Shown here in pieces: positions 51,101 to 58,665 of a DNA stretch of 64,000 bases (position 1 is the stretch's first letter; each line of letters starts with the position of its first letter). Origin of the DNA: Acanthosoma haemorrhoidale (Eukaryota; Arthropoda; Insecta; Hemiptera; Acanthosomatidae); the NCBI GenBank assembly GCA_930367205.1, contig OV884009.1:118619454-118683453 (forward strand), read 5' to 3'. The position numbers were made by a program, and so were the translations under genes. The notes below the pieces were generated by a model, which worked only from the letters and a program-made list of their open reading frames with translations, did no database searches and was not told the origin of the DNA.

Positions 51101-53480
51101 AATTTTTTAAAACGGAACTAAAATTTTTAGGTTATATAGTGACACAAAACGGACCCAAATAAAATAAAAACTATTACAGTATTTAAACAACCCAATGACA
51201 AAAAATCCCTTAGACGATTTTTAGGAATGACGGGATATTATAGGAAATTTATAAAGAACTACGCGAAAATAACTAGACCTCTTAGCGCAGCCATTAACTC
51301 AAAAAATTACAAATCCAAGGAATTCGAGGATAGTTTCCATTACTTAATTAAACAAATGACTAACACACCGATTCTAGCATACCCCGACTGGAACAAACAA
51401 TTTATTATAACAACAGAAGCAAGTAATCAAGCTATAGGTGCAGTACTCAGCCAAATAATTGATAACAGAGAAAATCCGATAGCATTTGCTTCGAGAGTAC
51501 TATCAAAAACTGAAGAAAACTATAGTACAATAGAAAAAGAACTATTATCTATAGTATACTTTACCCAACATTTTAAACCCTACCTATACGGAACAAAATT
51601 TCTATTACTTACAGACCACAAACCATTAACGTGGGTATTTACTATGAAAAATGACAACAGTAGAATCATGAAGTGCATCTGGAAGCTTTAAGAATTTGAG
51701 TTTGAAATTAAACACATTTCGGGAAAAACAAATCATCAGTAGCGGACTGCTTATCCAGACGAAATGAAATAAACGCATTAGAAGACATAGAAGTAAATTT
51801 ACACATACCAGAAGACAATACGTCAGGATACGAGGCCCTTATAGACCAATTATTAGAATTAAATAATGACGAAATGTTAGAAACAATAGATGATTTACCA
51901 ATACTAACCAATGAAGACTTAGAAAGCTTAATAACTCAACACTCACAAGACAGTAACAACGGAAAAGTATGGCTAGTAGAAAAAGATAAATGTTTAAATG
52001 TGGAAAAAAATCAAATAACAATTAAACACGGAGCAAATAGAGTCACCTATGAAAAAATATTTAAGAAAAACCGTAACACTTTACATATTAACGACATTGA
52101 AAAAATAAACGAATTACTATTAGAAATACTGCAACCAAATAAAACATACGGAATTTATTGCCAAACAAACTTTGAAACTTTAAACAAAATTTATGAGGAA
52201 TATACAGAAACTAATTGAAAGGAACTATAAAACAATAAGACTTAAAAGGTACTTTTTAATATGTGAAGACATTACAGAATTAAGTGACCAACAACAGGCA
52301 ATTTTAGACTATCATTATGGTAAAACATGCTATCGCGGAATTTTAGAAACATATGATAAATTAAAACGAACAATTTATTTTCCTAACATGAAAGATAAAA
52401 TAACCGAATTAATAAATAAATGTGAAACCTGCTAAGTAACTAAATATGACAGGAAACCAATAAAAAGCAAATTTGTAACAACTCCTACACCTGACAAACC
52501 ATTTCAAGAAATCATGATTGACTTAATATTTTATGACAAAAAAATCATATTTACATCCATTGACACATTTTTCAAAAGACTATGCACACAAATATTAAAT
52601 AACAAAAATGCCCTAACTATTTGCCAAGTTTTAGAAGAATACATAAGTTTATATCCAATTCCAGAAAGAATTATATCTGATCATGGAAAAGAATTTAACA
52701 ACATATTAATACAACAATTTGCAAAGCGACTAATATCGAAATTCATTATACCAGCAAAAACTAATCAAATTCCTTAGGCATACTAAACAAATGTCATGCC
52801 ACTTTTAATGAAATAATGAGAATAAACATCAATCAAAACAAAAATAACAAATTTGAAAGAATCGTACAAACTAGTACTATGGCATACAATAACACTTTAA
52901 ATCAAAACCTTAAATTAACCCCCAATGACAATGACAATAATACTGAAACTCATCTTGACCCAGGTCCTAGTAGCCGCAACAGCACTTGATATAAAAGATC
53001 TGACAAACAATGACGGAATATTGCAATATAAAATAAACAATATCAGAATAATAGACAAATACTATGAAACATACCAGTTAATGCTTATCGGCTTTAGAAT
53101 TCAAAAACAAAGGGAAAAAAGGTACAGAGAAACAACATGCTTGAAAGTTAGAACTAGACTGTTTATTTCGAGTCTATAACCCTGTATATTTATATTTGGG
53201 ATGTTTACATCCCGACGTTCGGGGATTAAGGTTGAGTACTGATGCTGCCCGGAGCTTAACTCCCCCCTGCCAGTTTACGCACACCTCCTCGTAAACTATG
53301 AAGTCTATGTCTGAATTGAGGACGACTTAGGCGATATTACGATCACTCTCCTAATCGTACTAGGGAGCGAAGGCCAGCCCAAACAGTACACAACCTGTAA
53401 TCCCATACATTCGGTCGTATTTCTAAGACAGTTATAGTCCAAATAGAACGCTGCCTCTAACACTGCAGCCACTAGTGACA

Positions 53481-53512
<32 letters not shown>

Positions 53513-56500
53513 CATGGCTCATTACTCACAGAAAACAATGGCATCTTACACGCTACGCGAAATCGATAATTCTACATAGCCTGTGTCATTCTAAAAAAAC
53601 AAAAAAAAGAACTACAAAAAAAAATACTTCTACAAATGGTACAAAGTGTACGTATGTATAACATACCAAATTTGGCTACATGCAGAAGCGAGGACACTCC
53701 AACTCACTCATGGCCTGCACCCTCCCCCCCTGGTGGGAGTTTTAACTGTTCGACGTGGACGGTCCTCCATTTCGTCGGAGGTCTTGTACTCTCGATAGTG
53801 ACGATGTTATGCTCCCTGATCACCACCACCTTGAATGGACCCTCGTATCTGACCGACTCTTTGCACCGATTAGAGCCAATTTTACGATATACAATCGTCC
53901 CGAGACAATTTTAAGGTCCCCCATTCGATCCCGGACTTTGAGTTTTACCCGAGCCACTCTCTTGACCTTCTCTTTCACGATCCTGTCACGAACTTTGCCC
54001 CCAAGTTTTCCGAGTTTTAAGTGAGCAATTAACATTCGCTCCGCCATTCCCTCGTCCGCTACCGTCTCTGTCCCGTTCCGGCGACTCCCGCGCAGTCCGA
54101 AGAGGATCTCGAACGGCGTAAACCCTGTGGTGGAGTGGATGGAATGATTGTATGCCGCCACTGCCTTCGGCATCGCCTCGTTCCCCTGCAGACCCTTTTC
54201 TACCTGATACACCCGCAGGTGGTCACTCTAGGTACTGTGCAACCTTTCGATGCCTCCGCGACTCTTAGGATGTCCTGGGGTGTTGAGATGCCATACGATA
54301 TCAAGATTCTTCATCTCCGAACCGCACGTTTGCATTATCAAACTCCCTACCCCCATCCGACGAGATTTGGTCCGGTACCCCATAAAACTGGAGCCACGCT
54401 CGTAATGCCTGTAAGACGGCGTTGGATGACTTGTCTTGTATGGCATACGCCATAGCTACCTTACTGAAGGTATCGATTGTCGTAACCCACTTATATCCCT
54501 TCCAAGTGAATGTGTCAATCTGTAGTTCACTCAGTGGCGTCTCTGCTGTGGGTGTTTCCTCCCCTGGGGTGGGTGTCGGTCATATTTAGTTTTAAGAAGA
54601 TAGTTATATCGCAAGTTCCTATAATCTCTTGGATTGTTTTCTTCGTATCCCACCAGAAGTACCGCCGCTGTAATGCTTGCAAAGTCTCCTGCGCACCGCG
54701 GTGGTTCGTTTTCCCTTGATGGTAGGCAAGCCTTACTTCCCGCTGCCGTTTCTCATCACGCAGTGTCTGGACCATAGACAGACAGCGAACAAATACGGGA
54801 CGTAAACATCCCATGATCTCGTATATGTCAGATTACAAAGAGAAATAAAGACAGTCTATTTCGAGAACTGGAGTTAGTCTTACGTTCCCGTTTTCCTTCT
54901 CTTTATCACATTTTACCCGGTGGCGAATAACTGGTGCCGAAACCCGGGAGTCTATCGTTTCTTTTCTCTCTTATTTCGTCTCTCGGTTTTTTTTTCTCTC
55001 CTTTTTTTTGTTCTCTTATATTACAGGAAAGCCGGAGGGAGTACTTAGTGGTCTGTGCCCTGGTGGGCAAGTGCAGTTGGCAAAGGAAACAGGAAGAAAA
55101 GAGGGAATTCCTAGAGAGCGCACGTTCCTAGAATGTGCCCAGGAGATGGTGGACACTAATGCCAGAGAAAAGGAAGTTACAGGCTATGAAGAAGAGAACT
55201 CGAAGAGGGTATCTTACAGAAGGCCCAAAACCACACCGGTCGCCTGGAGGAGAAAGGAGACGGGGTACGGCGGAAGAGAGGCAACGGCGGTGGGAGACAG
55301 AAACCGAGCAATTGCTGGCCGTCCCAGGAGACGCCAGGAAAGAAAATGCTACGAGTGTGGGAAAATAGGACACTTGGCAGCACAGTGCCCACGCACCAGG
55401 TGTTTCGAGTGTGGCACGTAGCCAAGCAGTGCCTGTACATGAGCCGTCGAAGAAATGGAAATTTACCAAAGCCAATGGAGGTAAACACTCAGAGGGTGCG
55501 GAGGAGGGAGAGGCCGCAGTCAGAGACATCAGAAACCTCTGAAAGGTAGGAGCAAGGGTGAGGAACGAAAAGGGAAGATGGGACATTCGTATAGGAGGGA
55601 AGAAATATAGGTGCTCGAAACAAAGGAGTGACGTCGGGAAAGACGGCGGAGCGTGGATAGGAGCAATTAGGCGAGTGCAGGACTGGAGAGATGAGCTCCG
55701 AAGGGAATATGCGGATATATTCTTTAGAGAAGGCGAGAGATTGGGGGTCACTGGTAGAACAGTGCATGAAATCTCGCTCAAACAGGAGGTAGTAAGTTAC
55801 GTGAAGGAGCGCCGATACCCGCCAGCTTTGAGGCACCATATCAAAGTAGAGCTGGACGACTTGTAAAGGCAGGGGATCATTGAGGACAGCACGTCACCGT
55901 ACAATAGCCCTTTGTGGGTCAAGAAGAAGAGTGCGGAAGACGGGGGGCCCGAAAAATATAGAGTTGTCGTAGACTATAGGTGACTCAACGACAACACAGT
56001 GGACGAGAAATACCGGATCCCCAGATTCGATGACATCTTAGACCGACTGAGCGGGGCGCGGATCTTTAGCACGTTAGACCTCAAAGCGGGGTACCACCAA
56101 ATACAGATGGACCCGAAGGATCTCCATAAAACAGCCTTCACCTTCGAACGAGGGCATTATGAATTCACACGGATGCCATTCGGTCTCAAAAACGCACCTA
56201 TCACGTTCCAGAGACTTATGGAAGAGTTACTCAGGGGTATCAATGAGTCCATGTGCCAAATTTATATGGACAACCTCCTAGTATTTAGCGCAGATGAGGC
56301 CCAACACGAAGTGCACCTGAATACTGTGTTCAACCGAGTGAGGCAATTCGGATTGAAATTGTCAGAGGAAAAGTCCCGGTTAGGCCAGGAAGTTATTACC
56401 TTCTTGGGACACACAATCTCCAAGGAGGGAGTGCGACCAGATGTTGGGAAGATAGCAGCCATCCAAAGGATGGCGGTCCCGTCCGATGTCAAGGGAATCC

Positions 56501-58665
56501 GACGCCTTCTAGGAACGCTAAATTTCTATAGAAGATTTGTCCCCGAAATGGCGGCGTATCTAGTCCCTCTCAATGACCTCCTAAAAAATGGACGGAAGGT
56601 GATCATCACTCCCGATATAGAGGCAAACATCCGAAAGTGCATGAGCCATTTGCAGGAACACCCGGTGTTGGCATTTCCTGATTTTAATAAGAAGTTCGCA
56701 ATTACGACGGATGCTAGCGAATACGCGTTGGGAGCGGTACTATCGCAGGCGGGAGCGGTACTATCACAGGCGGGAGACAAAGGATACCAACCTGTAGCGT
56801 ATGCCAGTAGACGCCTAACGGAGGCAGAAAGCCGATACAGCGCACTAGAACGGGAGTTGCTAGGGATCGTCTGGGCAATTGACCATTTTTGGCCCTATGT
56901 ATTCGGGAGAGGATTCCGAGTCCACACGGATCACCCTTTGTTACAATGGGTAGGGAAACTGAAGGAGTCATCGGCAAGGGTCACGAGGTGGAAGGAATTC
57001 CTCAGCCAGTACAACATGGAGATTGTATATGAGCCCGGCAAGGAAAACGTCGTCGCGGACTGGCTGTCACGGGCGATAACAGTCAACGCCATAGAACCAG
57101 AACAAGGGGAATCATCCAGAGATGACCAGCAGTTCCTCCGGGAATGCACGCCAGAGGAGGAGGGTGACCAAAGAGAATCTGGTTCTGCGGAGGATGGGCA
57201 GTCGACAGGAGGAGGGAGCTCGGGAGGTGACAGATATGAGGAGATGGAAGAGCTCCAGGAAATAGTCAAGGATAAACGTCGTCAGATAATCTGGAAGACG
57301 CGAACAGCGGGACTGACGAAGATTGCTTTAATGGTTTCGTCAAAAAAGTAATTAGGAATGGCAAATATCAATAAACTATTTCCTTGCCTATAATTCATAA
57401 CATATTATTGTTAGCATATGTTCAATCAATGTTGTTAATGCACTCATACTAATATATATTTTAATTTTATACTTAAAGTATTTAGTACTAAGAAAACGTC
57501 TACTCACAGTCTTGAGCCCTAGAAGCAAGATGGTATGATGTTGAGGGACCATTATCTTTTCCTGGCCTACAATAACAATTTATATAAATTATAAATGGCT
57601 ACTAAAAAAAAAAAAAAATTAACAATTGAAGACGGAATTACCTTGCTGGAAACATAGCTTGTTTTTCACCCTCCCTTGGCTTCAACAAAATTGTTTGTGG
57701 AACCACTGCGGTTTCATCTGGCTTTACAGATGAATCTTTAGCTTTTAGTAAAATTATGGGCTTCTTCATTTCGTTTTCATCTCTATCCTAAATGATGATA
57801 TAAATAGAACAATACATAAATGTTGATTAGATACATGCACATAACAAAAAATATATTTATTTTTATATATAGTATTAATTAATTACTAGATTAATCAAAC
57901 TATTTGTTTTTCAATAAGATTAAAATTGTTTCAACCAATGAGTAAGACTATTTAAAACAGTAAGAGGCTCTCTATGTATAGTTGAATTATAAATATATTA
58001 ACAATGGACATGTATTTCTATTAAATGCATCTGAATTCATTAAAAACCGCCAGAATATTCTCCATTTTGTTAAAACAGATGATTTCGAATAGTAAGATAA
58101 GTTGTCATCTCAAGTTAATGACACAAAAGGAAATAATTTTTTTCGTCTCAGTGTGCACGGTTTCAGTAAAAGTAGTTTGGGTTTGATGACAAAATTTCAA
58201 AATATTAAATTAGGGGTCCACAGAAAAAAGGAAGGGGCTTTAAATGCTTTAGGAAATCACTCATCCGATAGATGATGGCCGAGGTTTTAAACTTTGAAAT
58301 ATTTTTCTTTTTAATAAGAGGAAAAATTGACATTTTCTATTTCTTCCATTGACTGTTCAAAAGTCAAAGATCTGAACTGAACCAACAAGTCAAATAACCA
58401 CGTTTAAACAAAATAAACGATGAAAACTAGAATAGATAGGTAGATGTTCAAACTAAATATCTAATCTAAAATGAAAGACATTGTAACAAAATAATTTTTA
58501 AACGATCCTATCTATTGTGTAAGAAACATATAAAAAAAAAAGATAAATCAACTGCTAGGTATTTATAAATAATAAACAATAATGGAAACATTCATTGTTC
58601 TTTACTATATTTACCCTTGCAGAATATTTCTTTTTTCGGCTTTCACGGCCTCTATCCTGGTCCAT
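37563..58665 (-). CDS. SMG9: SMG9, nonsense-mediated decay factor, nine exons
   Basis: Nine minus-strand exons (58665-58615, 57787-57642, 57566-57508, 45862-45670, 42617-42357, 40599-40452, 40353-40206, 38569-38449, 37677-37563) total 1242 nt. They read without a break as 413 aa plus TAA, and every intron is GT-AG with matching phase. SMG9 is a G-fold protein that binds SMG8 and regulates the SMG1 kinase, which phosphorylates UPF1 in nonsense-mediated mRNA decay. Seen: a charged N-terminus, Walker A GYQSVGKS at residues 131-138, FLDTEP with Asp about 183, the [21 protein letters not shown] strand-helix region, the HNKAD motif, and the C-terminal [17 protein letters not shown] and SEKNWWHY. 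It is shorter than the human protein (~520 aa), the difference lying in the N-terminal low-complexity part. Intron 3 alone is 11.6 kb and full of retroelements. Confidence 0.93.
37750..38049 (-). mobile_element. jockey-type LINE reverse transcriptase fragment in SMG9 intron 8
   Basis: A 99-codon minus-strand frame reads [20 protein letters not shown] and then [16 protein letters not shown]. This is the RT palm region; the catalytic F/Y-A-D-D is F-A-N-N here, so both metal-binding Asp residues are lost. Starts and ends mid-domain, with no flanking ORF. Same strand as SMG9. Confidence 0.82.
38449..38569 (-). CDS. SMG9: SMG9 exon 8
   Basis: Acceptor CATTTTAG, donor AATTG|GTTTGT. Encodes [20 protein letters not shown] and [19 protein letters not shown]. 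The phase joins exon 9 to give the conserved SEKNWWHY. Confidence 0.93.
38885..39400 (+). repeat. interspersed repeat, copy B (unknown family)
   Basis: Second member of the family at 17450-17970, in the same order: CGGATCAGATCGAGCCGGAA, then TGTGGACTGTATA, TATCTCCCAACTGG, CAGACTGCAGATGTCC and CCATATGAGGCTAGAG. Diverged, no open frame, family not recognised. Lies in SMG9 intron 7, opposite strand to the gene. Confidence 0.5.
39545..39784 (-). CDS. uncharacterised 79-aa open frame in SMG9 intron 7
   Basis: Complete frame from ATG to TAA, on the SMG9 strand. Begins [20 protein letters not shown] and ends [12 protein letters not shown]. The composition is balanced and hydrophilic, unlike the A+T-rich chance frames around it, and [20 protein letters not shown] could form helices. 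No signal peptide or membrane segment. I do not recognise a family. It could be a small nested gene, a retroposed fragment or chance; no splice sites or promoter were identified. Confidence 0.35.
   Translation of the reverse strand: MEIQASKKTEYLNIDNELSFELTKIFARGHTKCSSLTFENVNKLLPGKAAADLLMNHLRNKGKIQVDPIKRKEVETTSK
40206..40353 (-). CDS. SMG9: SMG9 exon 7
   Basis: Acceptor TAAAAG, donor GGAA|GTGAGT. Encodes [20 protein letters not shown], then [13 protein letters not shown] and [11 protein letters not shown]. Intron 6 upstream is only 98 bases. Confidence 0.92.
40452..40599 (-). CDS. SMG9: SMG9 exon 6
   Basis: Acceptor TTACTCAG, donor CTGCAG|GTATGT. Encodes [34 protein letters not shown] and [13 protein letters not shown] is the SMG9 counterpart of the NKxD base-recognition motif of G proteins. 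Confidence 0.93.
40600..42356. other. SMG9 intron 5, no gene seen
   Basis: A+T-rich intron with a G run at 40757-40768 and a (TA)n microsatellite at about 42144-42169. No transposon recognised. Confidence 0.5.
42144..42169. repeat. (TA)n microsatellite
   Basis: Alternating AT for about 26 bases followed by AATA repeats. Pure and uninterrupted. Confidence 0.9.
42357..42617 (-). CDS. SMG9: SMG9 exon 5 (core G-fold)
   Basis: Acceptor TATTATAG, donor GATCAG|GTATAA. Encodes [40 protein letters not shown], then [20 protein letters not shown] and [10 protein letters not shown]. The FLDTEP and QSLQ blocks are the best family markers in the gene. Confidence 0.94.
42618..45669. other. SMG9 intron 4
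   Basis: 3 kb intron. It holds a LINE RT fragment (44210-44650, -). Low-complexity A-rich frames at 42715-42951 are not genes. The block 43440-44060 is richer in G+C and may be transposon-derived, but no family is recognised. Confidence 0.45.
44210..44650 (-). mobile_element. LINE reverse transcriptase C-terminal fragment in SMG9 intron 4
   Basis: The minus strand reads [62 protein letters not shown] and FWNSLPPSI. That is the post-palm region of non-LTR retrotransposon reverse transcriptases (SxLDYC...NxxxR...WLPxxxR...WNSLP). Several stops; no flanking ORF. Confidence 0.75.
45670..45862 (-). CDS. SMG9: SMG9 exon 4 (Walker A)
   Basis: Acceptor TTTTATAG, donor GCTAA|GTAAGT. Encodes [40 protein letters not shown] and [25 protein letters not shown] fits GxxxxGKS; the next exon begins 3 kb away. 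Confidence 0.94.
45863..47222. other. SMG9 intron 3, 3' part
   Basis: A+T-rich. The segment 46620-47045 is G+C-richer and has two short minus-strand frames ([20 protein letters not shown]..., [20 protein letters not shown]...) that could be one frameshifted ORF. No family recognised. An 18 bp-scale inverted repeat of TTATTATTATTCATATTATT with AATAATATGAATAATAATAA lies at 46038-46092. Confidence 0.4.
47223..47923 (+). mobile_element. Tc1-like element, same family as 27381-28108, cut by LTR element
   Basis: The left end starts CACTGTCCCACAAAAAATGG after TA (47221-47222) and shares AATATTTGCTTCCTAATAGA with the copy at 27381. The transposase remnant reads [15 protein letters not shown], then after shifts [20 protein letters not shown] and [14 protein letters not shown] and LLTREHQ, all from the DNA-binding half. 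The right inverted arm (CAGAAATTTCTGTATAATTT..GGGTTTTTCCTTCATAT) stops at 47923, where retroelement LTR sequence begins; its outer end is lost. Confidence 0.8.
47924..48156 (+). repeat. 5' LTR of errantivirus-like retroelement
   Basis: Begins AGTTGTTAAGTGCTGACTC right after CATAT inside the Tc1 arm. ATAT at 47920-47923 could be the target duplication, as for 17.6/297-type errantiviruses. Contains TATATAT (47994-48000) as a likely TATA box and AATAAA (48110-48115), and ends directly at the primer-binding site. No matching 3' LTR was found in the window. Confidence 0.75.
48157..48174 (+). other. primer-binding site, tRNA-Lys
   Basis: TGGCGCCCGAACAGGGAC, 18 bases complementary to the 3' end of a tRNA-Lys. 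This fixes the LTR's right edge and the element's plus orientation. Confidence 0.92.
48462..49627 (+). pseudogene. gag remnant with Asn/Gln-rich tail (errantivirus-like)
   Basis: ATG at 48462 opens [20 protein letters not shown]. The frame breaks at about 48650 and again near 48797, and the reading resumes with [20 protein letters not shown] and [18 protein letters not shown]. From 49130 the product is dominated by Asn, Gln and Tyr, with a repeated unit [13 protein letters not shown] and a run of six Asn. No CCHC zinc knuckle is present, which fits errantiviral Gag. The last open frame (49049-49627) ends [10 protein letters not shown]. Structural protein of virus-like particles; not functional here. 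Confidence 0.75.
49632..49912 (+). repeat. short tandem repeats between gag and pol
   Basis: Three copies of a ~50 bp unit around AAAACAATCCACCTCC (from 49633, 49682 and 49739) echo the end of gag (PPPLEG coding). They are followed by four copies of GAGACCAAACATACTCGG (49795, 49841, 49865, 49889), the last two spaced 24 bp so that they encode ENRDQTYS in tandem. Confidence 0.85.
49855..52790 (+). pseudogene. pol remnant: protease, RT, RNase H, integrase
   Basis: Read across several stops and shifts. Protease (about 50010-50270): the active site reads [10 protein letters not shown], so the catalytic Asp and Thr of D-T-G are changed to N-M-G. Reverse transcriptase (50580-51170): [14 protein letters not shown] and [10 protein letters not shown], so the YxDD motif (50986-50997) is intact, but stops fall on both sides. 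RNase H (51230-51690): [15 protein letters not shown] has Glu where Asp is usual, and [10 protein letters not shown]. Integrase (52250-52780): [10 protein letters not shown], with Tyr for the second zinc His, CETC, and [11 protein letters not shown] with the second catalytic Asp. It ends before the third. Cannot make an active enzyme set. Confidence 0.88.
52925..53150 (+). pseudogene. env-like third ORF, start only
   Basis: ATG at 52925, overlapping the end of the pol reading. A hydrophobic stretch [20 protein letters not shown] looks like a signal peptide, and the next 35 or so residues resemble the mature start of errantivirus envelope proteins. The frame is cut by LTR sequence of another element by about 53100-53150 (the open frame itself runs on to 53179), so fusion and membrane segments are missing. 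Its presence argues for an errantivirus (endogenous retrovirus) rather than a plain Ty3/gypsy element. Homology is from general pattern, not alignment. Confidence 0.5.
53082..53261 (-). repeat. 3' LTR of second gypsy element, minus orientation
   Basis: On the minus strand, starts at about 53261 after a purine tract with AGTTAAGCTCCGGGCAG. Includes the 16 bp palindrome at 53198-53213 and GAAATAAACAGTCTA. It resembles the LTR at 54797-54931 (same palindrome, then GAAATAAAGACAGTCTA). The left boundary is estimated by equal length and is uncertain. Confidence 0.6.
53261..53270 (-). other. polypurine tract of second gypsy element
   Basis: Minus strand GCAGGGGGGA, directly before the LTR start AGTTAAGC. 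Typical plus-strand primer site for reverse transcription. Confidence 0.6.
53305..53750 (-). other. stretch between integrase and polypurine tract
   Basis: A 79-codon minus-strand frame (53544-53305) begins [12 protein letters not shown] and contains a T-run-encoded Phe stretch (A run at about 53486-53509 on the plus strand) and [15 protein letters not shown]. It could be a decayed third ORF or chance. No env family resemblance can be claimed. Confidence 0.3.
53750..54800 (-). pseudogene. integrase remnant of second gypsy element
   Basis: Minus strand in order: zinc-binding [20 protein letters not shown] and [19 protein letters not shown]; core [20 protein letters not shown] and [11 protein letters not shown]; then after shifts [20 protein letters not shown], and a C-terminal [28 protein letters not shown]. 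Frame changes occur near 54550, 54230 and 53890. Normally this part follows RNase H in pol; here it lies upstream of, and opposite to, the RT half at 55558-57351. Confidence 0.85.
54797..54931 (+). repeat. 5' LTR remnant of second gypsy element
   Basis: Begins at the palindrome GGGACGTAAACATCCC (54797-54812), carries AATAAA (54844-54849) and ends at the primer site. The LTR portion before the palindrome, seen in the minus copy, is missing, so the breakpoint to the inverted half is at about 54790-54815. Confidence 0.65.
54932..54949 (+). other. primer-binding site, tRNA-Phe
   Basis: TGGTGCCGAAACCCGGGA, complementary over 18 bases to the 3' end of tRNA-Phe (...TTTCGGCACCA). It fixes orientation and shows a different priming tRNA from the element at 47924. 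Confidence 0.85.
55008..55440 (+). pseudogene. gag (nucleocapsid) remnant of second gypsy element
   Basis: The open frame 55008-55421 is basic and ends with a complete CCHC zinc knuckle [15 protein letters not shown] second knuckle starts CFECGT but is interrupted by a small deletion and frameshift; the other frame continues HVAKQC. Capsid sequence upstream is largely absent. Nucleic-acid binding domain of a Ty3/gypsy Gag; not functional. Confidence 0.78.
55558..57351 (+). pseudogene. reverse transcriptase and RNase H of second gypsy element
   Basis: From 55558 the frame gives [14 protein letters not shown] and [10 protein letters not shown], then a stop at 55864 and another at 55981 (TGA), then 450 codons without a stop (55999-57351). 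RT motifs: [26 protein letters not shown], and [10 protein letters not shown] at 56263-56274, where YxDD is Y-M-D-N and one catalytic Asp is lost. RNase [40 protein letters not shown]; a 21 bp tandem duplication repeats GAVLSQA. No protease D-S/T-G is seen and the 240 bases before RT are too few for one. Integrase does not follow; its counterpart is at 53750-54800 on the other strand. Confidence 0.9.
57352..57507. other. SMG9 intron 3, 5' end
   Basis: A+T-rich sequence between the retroelement end and the exon 3 donor (GTGAGT). No LTR or target duplication of the nested elements is visible here. Confidence 0.5.
57508..57566 (-). CDS. SMG9: SMG9 exon 3 (59 nt)
   Basis: Acceptor TATTGTAG, donor AGACT|GTGAGT. 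Encodes [19 protein letters not shown], an unconserved Ser-rich linker. It is needed to keep phase between exons 2 and 4; intron 2 is only 75 bases. Confidence 0.85.
57642..57787 (-). CDS. SMG9: SMG9 exon 2
   Basis: Acceptor ATCATTTAG, donor GCAAG|GTAATT. Encodes [40 protein letters not shown] and EKQAMFPA. The KPIILLK block resembles the short conserved N-terminal motif of SMG9. Confidence 0.88.
57788..58614. other. SMG9 intron 1, no feature seen
   Basis: 827 bases of A+T-rich DNA, donor GTAAAT. Nothing recognised. Confidence 0.5.
58615..58665 (-). CDS. SMG9: SMG9 exon 1 (start)
   Basis: ATG at 58665-58663 with ACAACAATGG context. Encodes 17 residues, [17 protein letters not shown], and splices in phase 0 to exon 2. 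A start here was chosen because the exon joins cleanly and the basic N-terminus suits the family; an upstream non-coding exon cannot be excluded. Confidence 0.82.

Noticed and set aside
55128..55839. 217- and 116-codon minus-strand frames opposite the gypsy gag/RT
   Set aside because: Antisense shadows of purine-rich Gag and Pol coding sequence; Ser/Pro/Phe-rich with no known domain.
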